A stretch of DNA of 64,000 nucleotides from Ensifer adhaerens (GTDB lineage Bacteria; Pseudomonadota; Alphaproteobacteria; Rhizobiales; Rhizobiaceae). Position 1 is the first letter of the stretch. Each line of letters opens with the position of its first letter. The stretch spans positions 682,001-746,000 of the forward strand of contig OCMG01000004.1 of the NCBI GenBank assembly GCA_900215285.1. The letters run 5' to 3'. A program made the position numbers and the translations under genes. The notes beneath the pieces are model-generated. The model saw only the letters and a list, made by a program, of their open reading frames with translations, was not told where the DNA came from and did no database searches. Below, piece after piece: positions 1-8,124 of the stretch.

Positions 1-109
1 CGACCCCGAACATCATGAGATTGTAGACCTTCAGCATGTAGCTGCGAAGGCCCTGGTCAACCATCACGCCGGACTGCGTACCGGTCTGGAAGTTGCGAAG
101 TTCAGCCAT
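1..109 (-). CDS. Bax inhibitor-1/YccA (YbhL) family membrane protein, N-terminal fragment
   Basis: The window edge cuts this gene, leaving about 36 codons from the ATG at 107-109 (reverse strand). The visible start includes MAELRNFQTG, then VDQGLRSYMLKVYNLM, which matches the beginning of rhizobial Bax inhibitor-1/YccA proteins: a short polar leader before the first membrane helix. The family consists of seven-helix inner-membrane proteins, thought to be calcium leak or stress-modulating channels. A GAGAGGAAAC ribosome binding site lies just upstream. The helices are outside the window, so the family call rests on the N-terminus alone. Confidence 0.7.
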   Translation of the reverse strand, partial: MAELRNFQTGTQSGVMVDQGLRSYMLKVYNLMMFGV

Positions 110-188
110 TGTTTCCTCTCAAAGGGGGCATAGTGCCCGATTTGCATGTCGGAAAAAGCATTTTGAGGCGCAATCCCGCCATGTTGAT

Positions 189-231
189 TTAGAGCGTCGT
201 GCATCCAGAGGATGCGCAACGGACGCCCTAA
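189..231 (-). promoter_or_regulatory. Imperfect hairpin in the leader of the Bax-inhibitor-like gene
   Basis: TTAGAGCGTC (189-198) and GACGCCCTAA (222-231) form the outer arms and GCATCC/GGATGC the inner arms, around an AGA loop. It lies about 80 bp upstream of the start codon, within the 261-bp gap behind the ABC permease. A structured RNA called the ybhL leader is known upstream of this gene family in Rhizobiales; this may be it, or one copy of a rhizobial intergenic palindrome. I cannot decide without a covariance search. Confidence 0.45.
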
Positions 232-370
232 TTCTCCAATCTGCGCATCGTATGTATGAAAATCTGGAACGATCTTCACACCGATGCGCTGAATATGAGG
301 TGCAAGCTCAAGTTCCGCAAGTCTTCTGAATCTAAAATTCTCGTTACTTTTGCAGACTTAGCATTATTTA

Positions 371-2914
371 CTATAGTTCTCTCAAGACCGGTGCGGCTTT
401 CTGTCCCAGCACGCGCCATGTGCCGATCAGGCCCACTCCGACCGTGACGACGAGTGAAAGAACGGCGGTCAGCACGGCGGTCATCGGGTCGAAACGCCAG
501 GGCAGCGTCATGATCAGATGGACGACCCCATACGATGCCGCGGCCCCGACAATGAGCGCGAAAAGGGCGGTCGCGAGCCCGAGAAGCGCGTATTCGAGAC
601 CAAAGGCTGCGATCAGCGTGCGGCGGGTCGCCCCCAGCGTCTTCAGGACGACGGCATCGTGGATGCGGGCCCGGTTTCCCGCGGCCAGTGCGCCGGCCAG
701 AACCAGAACGGACGAAATCAGCGCCACGCTCGCCGCCACCCGGATCGCCAGTGCGATCTGGCCAGTCAGCTTGGTGACGGTATCGATGGCATCCTTGATA
801 TTGATAGAGGTTACGCCCGGATAGGCGTTTGTGACCGCATGAACGACCGAATTCTCGGCCGAGCGATCGAGCGGTGACCCTGTCAGCGTGGCCAGCCAGG
901 CATGCGGCGCGCCCTTGAAGGTCGAGGGCGTGAAAACCATCACGAAATTGATACCCATCGAGCGCCAGTCCACCTTGCGCATATTGGCGATCTTGGCCGT
1001 GATCGAGCGGCCGAGCACGTTGACGGTGACAGTGTCGCCGACCTTCAGGCCGAGTTCCTTGCCCTCTTCCTCGGAGAAGGAGACAAGCGGTTCGCCGGTA
1101 TAGTCCTTCGGCCACCAGGCGCCTTCTGTCACGGATGCGTTGTCCGGAACGGTGTCGGAATAGGTGATGCCACGGTCGCCGTTCAGCACCCAGCGGACGC
1201 TGTCCGCCGCCTTGATCTTCGAGACATCGACGCCATTCAGGGCCGTGAGCCGTCCACGCAGCATCGGCGCTTCCACAAGCTTGGCGTCAGGCGCCGCCGT
1301 CTTCACGACCTTTTCGAAACCGGCGAGATCACGGCTCTGGATGTCGATGAAGAAATAATCGGGCGCACGGACCGCCATGTTGCCCTGCAGTTCCCGGCGC
1401 ATGTTGCCGTCGATCAGAGCCAGCGTGACGAGAAGCATCAGGCCAAGGCCTAGCGACAGAACAACCGGGCCGGTCAATGCGCCGGGGCGATGAATATTGC
1501 CGAGCGCCAGTCGCACCACCGGTGAACGGAAGGAGGGGCTCCGGCGGGCAAGTGCGGCGATGCCGACCGCCACGAGCCGCAGCACGACAAAGGCGACAAT
1601 GATCGCGCCGAGGAAATAGAGCGCGATGCGCCGATCCTGCGCCGTCAGCACGGCAAGGCCTGCGATGGCGAGAAAGACGGCAGCAGCAGCCATGGTGAAG
1701 GAACGCGCCGGCCAACGCGTCGGCTCGAAGCCCTGTTCGCGGAAAAGCGCCGTCGCCGGCACGTCACGCGCACGTCCCAGGGGCAGGATGGCGAAGCCGG
1801 CCGCGGTCAGCTGGCCGAAAAGCGCCGCGATGAGAAGGGCCGAAGGAAACAGCGTCGGCGTCGGATCGACCGGCAGATATTCGGCCAGGAACCGGTTCGC
1901 GATCATCGGGGCGATCGCGCCCAGCACGAGACCGGCGAGAATACCGACCGCCGCGATCATCAGGATCTGCAGCATGTAGATCAGCGTCACCGTCGAGGCT
2001 GGCGCGCCCAGGCATTTGAAGGTGGCGATCACGCCACGCTTGGAATCGAGATAGGCGCGCACGGCATTCGCGACGCCGGAGCCGCCCACGATCAGGGCCG
2101 TCAGGCCGACCAGCGTCAGGAATTCGGTGAAACGGCTGATCGTATCGTTCAGCGCGGGTGCGGCGTTCCTGCTGGTTGCGATGCGGATGCCGGAATTCGG
2201 AAAGGCCGCGTCTGTCTTCTTTTTCAGCTCCGCCGGCATTGGCGCGCCGGCCGGCAGTTTCACGCGATAGACATGTTCGATGAGACTGCCTGTCTGCACC
2301 AGCCCCGCCGCGGCCAGCGCATCGCGGCCGATGATCAGACGCGGCGCAAAGGCAAAGCCCTCCGAAAGTGCATCCGGCTCCTTGATCAGCGAGCCGGTGA
2401 TCCTGAGCTTCGCGTTGCCGAGCAAAAGTTCGTCGCCGACCTTGAGCTTCAGTCGATCAAGAAGATCGGGGGCGGCGATCGCGCCATAGAAGCCGTCCTT
2501 TTCGGCCAGCGCCTCGGCCAGGTCGGTCTGCGGCAGGAACTGGAGCGTGCCGTAGAGCGGATAGGCTCCGTCAACCGCCTTCACCTCCGCCAGCGTCTGG
2601 TCGCTGCCATCGGCCTTGCGAGCCATCGAGCGGATGGCGTCGGATCGCGAGATCTCGCCGAAAGTCTTGAAATAGGCCTCCTCCTGCGGGGTGACATCGC
2701 GATTGTTGATCTGGAAGCGAATGTCGCCGGCCAGGATTGTCTGACCCTGCTCGCTCATTGCCCCGGTAACGGACCCCGCCACCGAATTGACGGCGGCAAT
2801 CGCTCCCGTTCCGAGCGCAATGCAGGCCAGGAAGATGTAGAACCCGCTCAGCCCTCCGCGCATCTCACGAAGGGCGAGCCTGAGCGCGAGGCGAAATTGC
2901 GCGACCGCGCTCAT
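371..2914 (-). CDS. ABC transporter permease, FtsX/MacB-like (YbbP type)
   Basis: An 847-residue inner-membrane permease. It has an N-terminal helix (about 20-45), a periplasmic MacB-like domain, an FtsX-type helix bundle at about 260-380, further helices near 400-500, a second periplasmic domain, and a C-terminal FtsX bundle at about 720-840. This duplicated plan and length match E. coli YbbP (about 800 residues), which pairs with the ATPase YbbA. The ATG overlaps the stop of the upstream ATPase gene (ATGA, 2911-2914), so the two are translationally coupled. By family analogy it moves or extracts a lipid or lipoprotein-type substrate; the substrate is unknown. Confidence 0.88.
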   Translation of the reverse strand: MSAVAQFRLALRLALREMRGGLSGFYIFLACIALGTGAIAAVNSVAGSVTGAMSEQGQTILAGDIRFQINNRDVTPQEEAYFKTFGEISRSDAIRSMARKADGSDQTLAEVKAVDGAYPLYGTLQFLPQTDLAEALAEKDGFYGAIAAPDLLDRLKLKVGDELLLGNAKLRITGSLIKEPDALSEGFAFAPRLIIGRDALAAAGLVQTGSLIEHVYRVKLPAGAPMPAELKKKTDAAFPNSGIRIATSRNAAPALNDTISRFTEFLTLVGLTALIVGGSGVANAVRAYLDSKRGVIATFKCLGAPASTVTLIYMLQILMIAAVGILAGLVLGAIAPMIANRFLAEYLPVDPTPTLFPSALLIAALFGQLTAAGFAILPLGRARDVPATALFREQGFEPTRWPARSFTMAAAAVFLAIAGLAVLTAQDRRIALYFLGAIIVAFVVLRLVAVGIAALARRSPSFRSPVVRLALGNIHRPGALTGPVVLSLGLGLMLLVTLALIDGNMRRELQGNMAVRAPDYFFIDIQSRDLAGFEKVVKTAAPDAKLVEAPMLRGRLTALNGVDVSKIKAADSVRWVLNGDRGITYSDTVPDNASVTEGAWWPKDYTGEPLVSFSEEEGKELGLKVGDTVTVNVLGRSITAKIANMRKVDWRSMGINFVMVFTPSTFKGAPHAWLATLTGSPLDRSAENSVVHAVTNAYPGVTSINIKDAIDTVTKLTGQIALAIRVAASVALISSVLVLAGALAAGNRARIHDAVVLKTLGATRRTLIAAFGLEYALLGLATALFALIVGAAASYGVVHLIMTLPWRFDPMTAVLTAVLSLVVTVGVGLIGTWRVLGQKAAPVLREL

Positions 2915-3615
2915 GCGTGCACCGTTTCGCGCGCCGGCGCGACAGCGCCCTCGATCCGCCCGGAGCGCATGCGGATCTGCTCGGTGCAGCGCGCGGCGAG
3001 CGAGGGATCGTGGGTCACGAGCAACATGGTCATGCCGCGCTCGGCCTGCTTGGCAAAGAGAAGATCGGCGATCTGCCGTCCGGTTTCGCCGTCCAGGTTG
3101 CCCGTCGGCTCGTCGGCGATGAGAAGGGCCGGCGACGGGGCAAGCGCGCGGGCAATTGCCACGCGCTGCTGCTCGCCGCCCGAAAGCTGGCCCGGATAGT
3201 GGGCCATGCGCGCGCCGAGACCCACCGCCTCAAGCTCCTTGCGGGCAATATCGAAGGCCTTGGTCTCGCCGGCCAGCTCCAGCGGCACGGCGACGTTTTC
3301 CAGCGCCGTCATGTTGGGGATGAGGTGGAAGGATTGGAAGACGATTCCGATCTTGCGACCGCGAAACGCCGCCGTCTGGTCTTCGCTCATCTGATGAAAC
3401 GGTGCGCCGTCGATCACGACCTCGCCGTTATCCACCCGCTCCAGGCCGGCCATGACCATGAGAAGCGTGGACTTGCCAGAGCCGGACGGCCCGACAATGC
3501 CAACCGAACGACCTCGGGCGATTTCGAGATCGACTTCCTTGAGCACATGGACCGAAGCGGCGGAGAGCCCGAGCGTCAGGTCGGCCTTTTTCAGGCGGAT
3601 AATGGTTTCGGTCAC
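2911..3615 (-). CDS. ABC transporter ATP-binding protein (YbbA/LolD type)
   Basis: A 234-residue ATPase and partner of the overlapping permease. Walker A GPSGSGKST is at residues 42-50, followed by a Q-loop (VFQSF), the signature LSGGEQQR, Walker B LLIADEPT and the H-loop VTHD. I chose the GTG at 3613-3615 (VTETIIRL). A longer open frame exists to 3816 but would run across the start of the divergent esterase gene and has no family-like sequence. The esterase | ATPase-permease order is the same as tesA | ybbA-ybbP in E. coli, suggesting a conserved functional link. Confidence 0.9.
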   Translation of the reverse strand: MTETIIRLKKADLTLGLSAASVHVLKEVDLEIARGRSVGIVGPSGSGKSTLLMVMAGLERVDNGEVVIDGAPFHQMSEDQTAAFRGRKIGIVFQSFHLIPNMTALENVAVPLELAGETKAFDIARKELEAVGLGARMAHYPGQLSGGEQQRVAIARALAPSPALLIADEPTGNLDGETGRQIADLLFAKQAERGMTMLLVTHDPSLAARCTEQIRMRSGRIEGAVAPARETVHA

Positions 3616-3709
3616 GAAAATCTGCCCTATATCAATGCAACGTAGTCTCGCGGAAATCGGGTCGGCCTGCAGCCGCTTGGAAAGCAATACGCAATTTAGG
3701 GTGACGAAG

Positions 3710-4342
3710 ATGCGTTTTAAAGCGTCGATGGGAATATTGCTCGCAGCCTCGCTGCTCTGGGCTTCGCAGGCTGCGGCAAAAACGGTCCAGCTCGTTGCCT
3801 TCGGCGACAGTCTCATGGCCGGCTACCAGTTGCCGGCGGCGGACGCCTTTCCGGCCAAGCTCGAAGCCGCGTTGAAGGCCAAAGGCTATGACGTGGCCAT
3901 AACCAACGCTGCGGTTTCCGGCGATACGACCGCAGATGGTCTCGCACGCGCCGATTGGTCGATCCCCGACGGAACCGACGGCGTGATCCTGGAACTTGGC
4001 GCCAACGATGCCCTGCGCGGCCTTTCTCCCGAAGACACGAAGAAGAATCTCGATGCGATCCTGGCGCGCCTGAAGGAGCGCAAGATTCACGTTCTGTTGG
4101 CTGGCATGCAGGCCCCGCCGAACCTTGGGTCCGATTATGCCGCCCGCTTCAACCCGATCTTTCCCGATCTCGCCAAGGCTTATGACGTGCCCCTCTATCC
4201 CCTGTTCGTCGAGGCTTACGTGCTGAAGCCCGAACTGAAACTGGACGACGGCATGCATCCGAACGCCAAGGGCGTGGATGCCGCAGTCGCAGCATTTCTG
4301 CCCGCTGCGGAGGCCTTTCTGAAGTCGCTTCCGGCAAAGTAA
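3710..4342 (+). CDS. tesA: GDSL-family arylesterase / thioesterase I-like (TesA)
   Basis: A 210-residue SGNH hydrolase with a signal peptide (residues about 1-23, ending ASQAAA), so probably periplasmic. Block I FGDSLMAG carries the nucleophile Ser34, block III is GAND, and block V DDGMHP supplies Asp and His. The family cleaves acyl-thioesters, aryl esters and lysophospholipids. The ATG at 3710 follows AGGGTG; an in-frame GTG at 3701 would add three residues. It is divergent from the ABC ATPase, as in gammaproteobacteria, where no fixed physiological role for the pairing is established. Confidence 0.88.
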   Translation: MRFKASMGILLAASLLWASQAAAKTVQLVAFGDSLMAGYQLPAADAFPAKLEAALKAKGYDVAITNAAVSGDTTADGLARADWSIPDGTDGVILELGANDALRGLSPEDTKKNLDAILARLKERKIHVLLAGMQAPPNLGSDYAARFNPIFPDLAKAYDVPLYPLFVEAYVLKPELKLDDGMHPNAKGVDAAVAAFLPAAEAFLKSLPAK

Positions 4343-4462
4343 GTCAAATATGTCGCTTGCGTGAAACTATTCGTTCCACAGAGCATTTCCCTTTTGTCTT
4401 GCGCATTTCGCAATTGCGTGATTCGCTAGGATCGTTCGAGTAATAGATTCGGGGAGCTCGTC

Positions 4463-5056
4463 ATGCCCAGACTGTTTACCGCCCTCGAAATTCCGCGCAA
4501 CGCGGCCATGAGCCTCTCATTGTTGCGCGGTGGTCTCCCCGGAGCCAGATGGATAGACGTCGAGAACTATCACATCACGCTACGCTTCATCGGGGATGTC
4601 GATAACCGCACCGCTGATGAAATCGTCGATCGGCTCGACCGCATCGACCGCCCCGAATTCTCCCTGCAACTATCTGGAATAGGCTCGTTCGGCTCCAAGA
4701 AGCCGCATTCCGTCTATGCCGGTGTTTCTCCCAACGAGGAGATGAGTGCCCTGCAAGGCGAAATAGAGCGGATTTGCCAGCGGATCGGCTTGCCGCCGGA
4801 CCCGAGGAAGTTCACGCCGCATGTGACATTGGCGAGGCTTCGCTCGTCACGGGTCGATGATGTCGTACACTATCTGTCAGGGCGCGGGAACTTCCACACC
4901 GCGCCCTTTCTCGTTCCGCGCTTCGTGCTTCTCTCCTCGCGCGATTCCGTGGGCGGCGGTCCCTACCTGACCGAGGAAGTGTTCCCGCTGGCCGACATGT
5001 CGGACGATTTCAGCCTCTCGGCCAAGGACATGCAGCCCTCCGAGATCATGTGGTAG
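4463..5056 (+). CDS. thpR: RNA 2',3'-cyclic phosphodiesterase (LigT/ThpR)
   Basis: A 197-residue member of the 2H phosphoesterase family, which hydrolyses 2',3'-cyclic phosphates on RNA ends to 2'-phosphates and can ligate tRNA halves in vitro. The two catalytic histidine motifs are HITL (His37, Thr39) and HVTL (His120, Thr122), with the usual spacing. The length is standard. The final 94 bp overlap the end of the convergent phosphatase gene, so the C-terminal tail after about residue 167 shares DNA with it. Confidence 0.92.
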   Translation: MPRLFTALEIPRNAAMSLSLLRGGLPGARWIDVENYHITLRFIGDVDNRTADEIVDRLDRIDRPEFSLQLSGIGSFGSKKPHSVYAGVSPNEEMSALQGEIERICQRIGLPPDPRKFTPHVTLARLRSSRVDDVVHYLSGRGNFHTAPFLVPRFVLLSSRDSVGGGPYLTEEVFPLADMSDDFSLSAKDMQPSEIMW

Positions 5057-5484
5057 ACGCGCTCGAAGTCCGATGCGTCGCCATAATAGGGGTCAGGCAC
5101 GTCCCAGCTTTTTCCCAGCGTCAGCGCGGAAAAAAGATGGACCCGTTCGCCCGCGCCCTGCGGTGCCACGCGCCTTATGTTGGTGACATTCGAGGCGTCC
5201 ATGCCGAGGATCAGATCGAAGGTTTCGAAATCGCGCCTGTCGATCTGGCGCGCCTTCAGCTTCGAGAGGTCGATCCCATATTGCGCCGCGACGGCAATGG
5301 AGCGGCGGTCGGGCGCTTCGCCCGTATGCCAGCCGCCTGTGCCCGCGGAATCCGTGGTGATCCGACCCGATAGGCCCTGCTGCTCGAGTACATGGCGGAA
5401 CACGCCCTCCGCGAGCGGCGACCGGCAGATATTGCCGAGGCACACAAAAAGAACCGAAACGCCGTCCATATCGTTATCCATCAT
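4963..5484 (-). CDS. Low-molecular-weight protein-tyrosine phosphatase
   Basis: A 173-residue cytoplasmic phosphatase. The P-loop CLGNICRS (Cys15 nucleophile, Arg21) and the late DPYYGD general-acid loop are both present. Bacterial members act on tyrosine kinases of exopolysaccharide export or on arsenate, but no such genes are adjacent, so the substrate is open. The start ATG is followed by another in-frame ATG and neither has a clear ribosome binding site. It starts only 23 bp from the divergent phhB gene, leaving almost no room for separate promoters. The 3' end overlaps thpR by 94 bp. Confidence 0.92.
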   Translation of the reverse strand: MMDNDMDGVSVLFVCLGNICRSPLAEGVFRHVLEQQGLSGRITTDSAGTGGWHTGEAPDRRSIAVAAQYGIDLSKLKARQIDRRDFETFDLILGMDASNVTNIRRVAPQGAGERVHLFSALTLGKSWDVPDPYYGDASDFERVYHMISEGCMSLAERLKSSDMSASGNTSSVR

Positions 5485-5507
5485 GGCGTGGAAAAAGGGA
5501 GTTCATC

Positions 5508-5816
5508 ATGGTCGAACGGGTTAAGCTGAACGAGAGCGAAGTGCAAGAGAAGCTGAAATCGCATGGTGGCTGGCGGCTTGAAGACGGCGGCAAGGCGATT
5601 TCCAAAAGCTTTGCCTTTGCCAATTTCCGCGAGGCCTTCGCGTTCATGACGGAATGCGCGCTGTCGGCTGAAAAGCTCGATCATCATCCGGATTGGAAAA
5701 ATTCCTGGTCGAAGGTCGAAGTCACGCTTTCCACCCATTCGGCGGGTGGCCTGACAGAACTCGACTTCCTGCTGGCGCTGGAAATGGACCGGGCAGAGGC
5801 TCATTACAGGATTTGA
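5508..5816 (+). CDS. phhB: Pterin-4-alpha-carbinolamine dehydratase
   Basis: A 102-residue enzyme that dehydrates 4a-hydroxytetrahydropterin, recycling the cofactor of aromatic amino acid hydroxylases, or serving folate-linked metabolism where no hydroxylase is present. The family motif EKLDHHPDW with the following N-x-W..V-x-V-x-L-x-T-H pattern is intact and the length is normal. It has a strong AAGGGAG ribosome binding site. The next gene (DUF1232) follows on the same strand after 63 bp and may be cotranscribed. Confidence 0.93.
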   Translation: MVERVKLNESEVQEKLKSHGGWRLEDGGKAISKSFAFANFREAFAFMTECALSAEKLDHHPDWKNSWSKVEVTLSTHSAGGLTELDFLLALEMDRAEAHYRI

Positions 5817-5879
5817 AACCGAAGGTCCTGCTGCTTACATAAGCGTTGCCCGCGTCTGGCGGGTTGGAAGAGGCTTCGC

Positions 5880-6257
5880 ATGGACGACATCAAATATGGT
5901 GAGATCCTGATGCCGGGCGATCCGGACACGCAGGAAAAGCAGTCGGCAAAGGTCCGCAAGGGCTTCTGGCCGGCATTCAAGCGCGCCGTGCGCGTCCTGC
6001 CATTCGGCGAGGATGTCGTTGCGGCCTATTACTGCGTTCTCGATCCGACCACGCCGACGCGCGTTCGCGGCATTCTGCTCGCCGCGCTCGCCTATTTCGT
6101 CTCGCCGATCGACATCGTCCCCGATTTCATTGCCGTTTTGGGCTTCTCCGACGACCTTGCGGTGCTGACCATGGCGATCACGTCCGTCCGGGCGCATCTG
6201 AAACCCGAGCACTATGACAAGGCGCGCGACGCGCTGGAAGACAGCCAAAACCGCTGA
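5880..6257 (+). CDS. YkvA family (DUF1232) membrane-associated protein
   Basis: A 125-residue protein with the DUF1232 core RGILLAALAYFVSPIDIVPD followed by GFSDDLAVL. The SP-x-D-x-x-PD segment is the family hallmark. The domain forms one or two hydrophobic helices (residues about 60-100) and is usually considered membrane-associated; its function is unknown. An AGAGG-type ribosome binding site lies shortly before the ATG. Confidence 0.88.
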   Translation: MDDIKYGEILMPGDPDTQEKQSAKVRKGFWPAFKRAVRVLPFGEDVVAAYYCVLDPTTPTRVRGILLAALAYFVSPIDIVPDFIAVLGFSDDLAVLTMAITSVRAHLKPEHYDKARDALEDSQNR

Positions 6258-6417
6258 CCTTGCAATTCGCGCTTCGCGAAACGTCGGTTTCCGCCACTCG
6301 CGAAACTCTGTCGTCGTTTCATTCATGTTCGTTTGAGGGAAAGCCGCGGTTGGACGATGACTGCGGCAAGCGCAGAGCAACTGCGGTTCGATCCACCCCA
6401 TCAAACGGACCATCGTT

Positions 6418-6918
6418 ATGGAATACGCATTTCACTATGCCATCGGCATCGTTTCTCACACCCCTATCTGGGTCTGGCTCGTTCTGGCCGGCCTAATCTA
6501 TCTCGGTCTCCAACGCACGAAAACCCGCGAGCTTTCGGCAACCCGCATCATCGTGCCGGCGGCCATTTTCGGCCTCGTCGCCATCTCGCGCCTCGCGCTG
6601 GGTCACTTCGCACAACCTGCCCTTCTCGGCACACTTGCGGGGCTCGTCCTCGCCTTCGGACTGTTCATGCTCGTCAAGCCCGGCCGCCGCGCCCGTCGCA
6701 CCGAGGTCGGGACCGTCCTGATCGAGGGGGAATGGTTCTCCCTCGGCCTGATCCTCGCAATCTTCTGGGTCAACTACGGCGTTGCGGTCCTGACCGCTAT
6801 CGAACCGGCACTCGCCGACAGCGATAATCTGCGCTTCCTTTACGGCTTCGTGAACGCCACCTCCGCCGGTTTCATGATCTGCCGCGCGATTGCCTATCTC
6901 AAGGCCGAGACGATTTGA
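6418..6918 (+). CDS. DUF6622-like integral membrane protein
   Basis: A 166-residue protein with about five hydrophobic helices: near 8-30 (after a TPIWVWLVLAGLIYLGLQ start), 43-60, 66-85, a polar RRARRTE loop at about 90, then helices near 105-125 and 138-160. The TP-x-WVW...LG-x-Q pattern fits the DUF6622 family, which has no known role. A possible alternative family name does not change the basic call of a small inner-membrane protein. No operon partner is evident; 444 bp without genes follow. Confidence 0.72.
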   Translation: MEYAFHYAIGIVSHTPIWVWLVLAGLIYLGLQRTKTRELSATRIIVPAAIFGLVAISRLALGHFAQPALLGTLAGLVLAFGLFMLVKPGRRARRTEVGTVLIEGEWFSLGLILAIFWVNYGVAVLTAIEPALADSDNLRFLYGFVNATSAGFMICRAIAYLKAETI

Positions 6919-7362
6919 CACGGTGAGGCTCGTCTTGCGCCTTGGTCGCACTGGCTCTCATGCGCCAATCTCCGCTGCACGGCGGAACTACAGCGCTTAA
7001 ATGCCTGCTCTGCGTGGTCCTGCCGCCCGAAGGCGTCAGGCGATCGCACTCACCCTTAGCAGCAGAGAAAACGCAGGGCGGCAGAATTGCCGAAGGCCAA
7101 TTTCTAGCAAATCCGACCGAGGGCGACAGGCCGCCCCAATGTCGCCCGATTTCGAAGGCCTTTCATCAGCGCAAGGGAAGCGCTTCGCGCCATTCCGGCA
7201 CGACCTGACGTGTGGAATATGCCGCTCTCGACCGATTTTGCCGCGAAGCAGTCCTTTGTTGACGGTTTGGTAACCCGAATTAAGCTAAATTAATTCAAAT
7301 CGTCATTAACGGCCGGCATTGTTCGGCTTTTTCGCATGGACGGAAACAATCGGTAGGAAGTT
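6919..7362. other. Gene-free stretch before the IalB-family gene
   Basis: No reading frame here resembles a protein. Most of it is GC-rich without recognisable motif. The last 100 bp are AT-rich and contain TTGACG (7259-7264), a -35-like hexamer, and a perfect 7-bp inverted repeat GAATTAA/TTAATTC (7277-7296). These likely belong to the promoter of the downstream secreted protein. Confidence 0.5.
7277..7296 (+). promoter_or_regulatory. Inverted repeat upstream of the IalB-family gene
   Basis: GAATTAA, a 6-bp gap GCTAAA, then TTAATTC: a perfect dyad 67 bp upstream of the start codon and just after a TTGACG hexamer. It is placed where a repressor operator or a CtrA-like site could act, but the TTAA half-sites are spaced 6, not the 7 expected for CtrA. 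Confidence 0.4.
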
Positions 7363-7953
7363 ATGTTCGCAGGCAAAAAAGCACTCGCTCTTTCCATCAT
7401 CCTGGCATCGGTATCGGCAGTCGCGTTCTCTGCGACGTCGGTAGAGGCGAAGTCCAAGGAGACTGAAAAGCACGCCAAGGCCAAGACCACCGAAAAGAAG
7501 GAAGCCGCCGCGTCTTCCGGCCCGACCCGCATCCAGCAGTTCAATGCCTGGGGCGCTTATTCCTACACATCCGGCGGCAACAAGGTCTGCTACGTCCTTT
7601 CGGTTCCGGCCGAAAAGTCGCCCGCCAAGCTTGACCACGGCGACAATTTCTTCCTGGTGACGCAGCGTCCCGGCCAGAACATCTCCTACGAACCGCAGGT
7701 CATGGTCGGATACGCGCTGAAGGCTGGCTCCAAGGTCAAGGTTTCGGTCGACAACAAGTCGTATTCGATGTTTATCAAGGATCGCTCGGCGTGGCTCGAA
7801 AACGCCGCTGAGGAGCCGGCATTGGTCGCAGCGCTCAAGTCCGGCCACACCCTCAAGGTCGACGCGGTCTCTGCACGCGGTACCGCAACCTCGTACACCT
7901 ACTCACTCTCCGGCATCACGGCCGCGCTGAAGCAGATCGAAACCTGCAAGTAA
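7363..7953 (+). CDS. Invasion-associated locus B (IalB) family secreted protein
   Basis: A 196-residue exported protein. A signal peptide ends near residue 29 (SATSVEA), followed by a lysine-rich, low-complexity stretch (about 30-50) and the IalB domain (WGAYSY, KVCYVLS, MVGYALKAGSKVKVSVD). In Bartonella, IalB contributes to erythrocyte invasion; in rhizobia related proteins are common periplasmic or outer-surface proteins of unknown role. The cysteines near residues 73 and 195 could pair. The gene is monocistronic, with its own strong terminator 25 bp after the stop. Confidence 0.85.
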   Translation: MFAGKKALALSIILASVSAVAFSATSVEAKSKETEKHAKAKTTEKKEAAASSGPTRIQQFNAWGAYSYTSGGNKVCYVLSVPAEKSPAKLDHGDNFFLVTQRPGQNISYEPQVMVGYALKAGSKVKVSVDNKSYSMFIKDRSAWLENAAEEPALVAALKSGHTLKVDAVSARGTATSYTYSLSGITAALKQIETCK

Positions 7954-7977
7954 GCCTCGTCACCGGAGCATGAATTC

Positions 7978-8000
7978 AAAGCCGGCCTCGCGCCGGCTTT
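7978..8000 (+). terminator. Rho-independent terminator of the IalB-family gene
   Basis: A perfect 9-bp stem AAAGCCGGC / GCCGGCTTT around CTCGC, ending in TTT then GTCGTTTT. It ends the single-gene transcript. Confidence 0.85.
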
Positions 8001-8124
8001 GTCGTTTTGCACCTCAAAACCGTTTTGGACGTGAGGGGCTGACGTAGAGGCAAAATGATGATAGAGAGCGGCCCAAATGATGCGCAGGCCCCCGGTTTCG
8101 TGCCGCGCGAAGGAAAAGTCTCTT

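Noticed and set aside
6942..7273. Small frames in the gap before the IalB-family gene
   Set aside because: Arginine/serine-rich translations without domain, start site or conservation signs.
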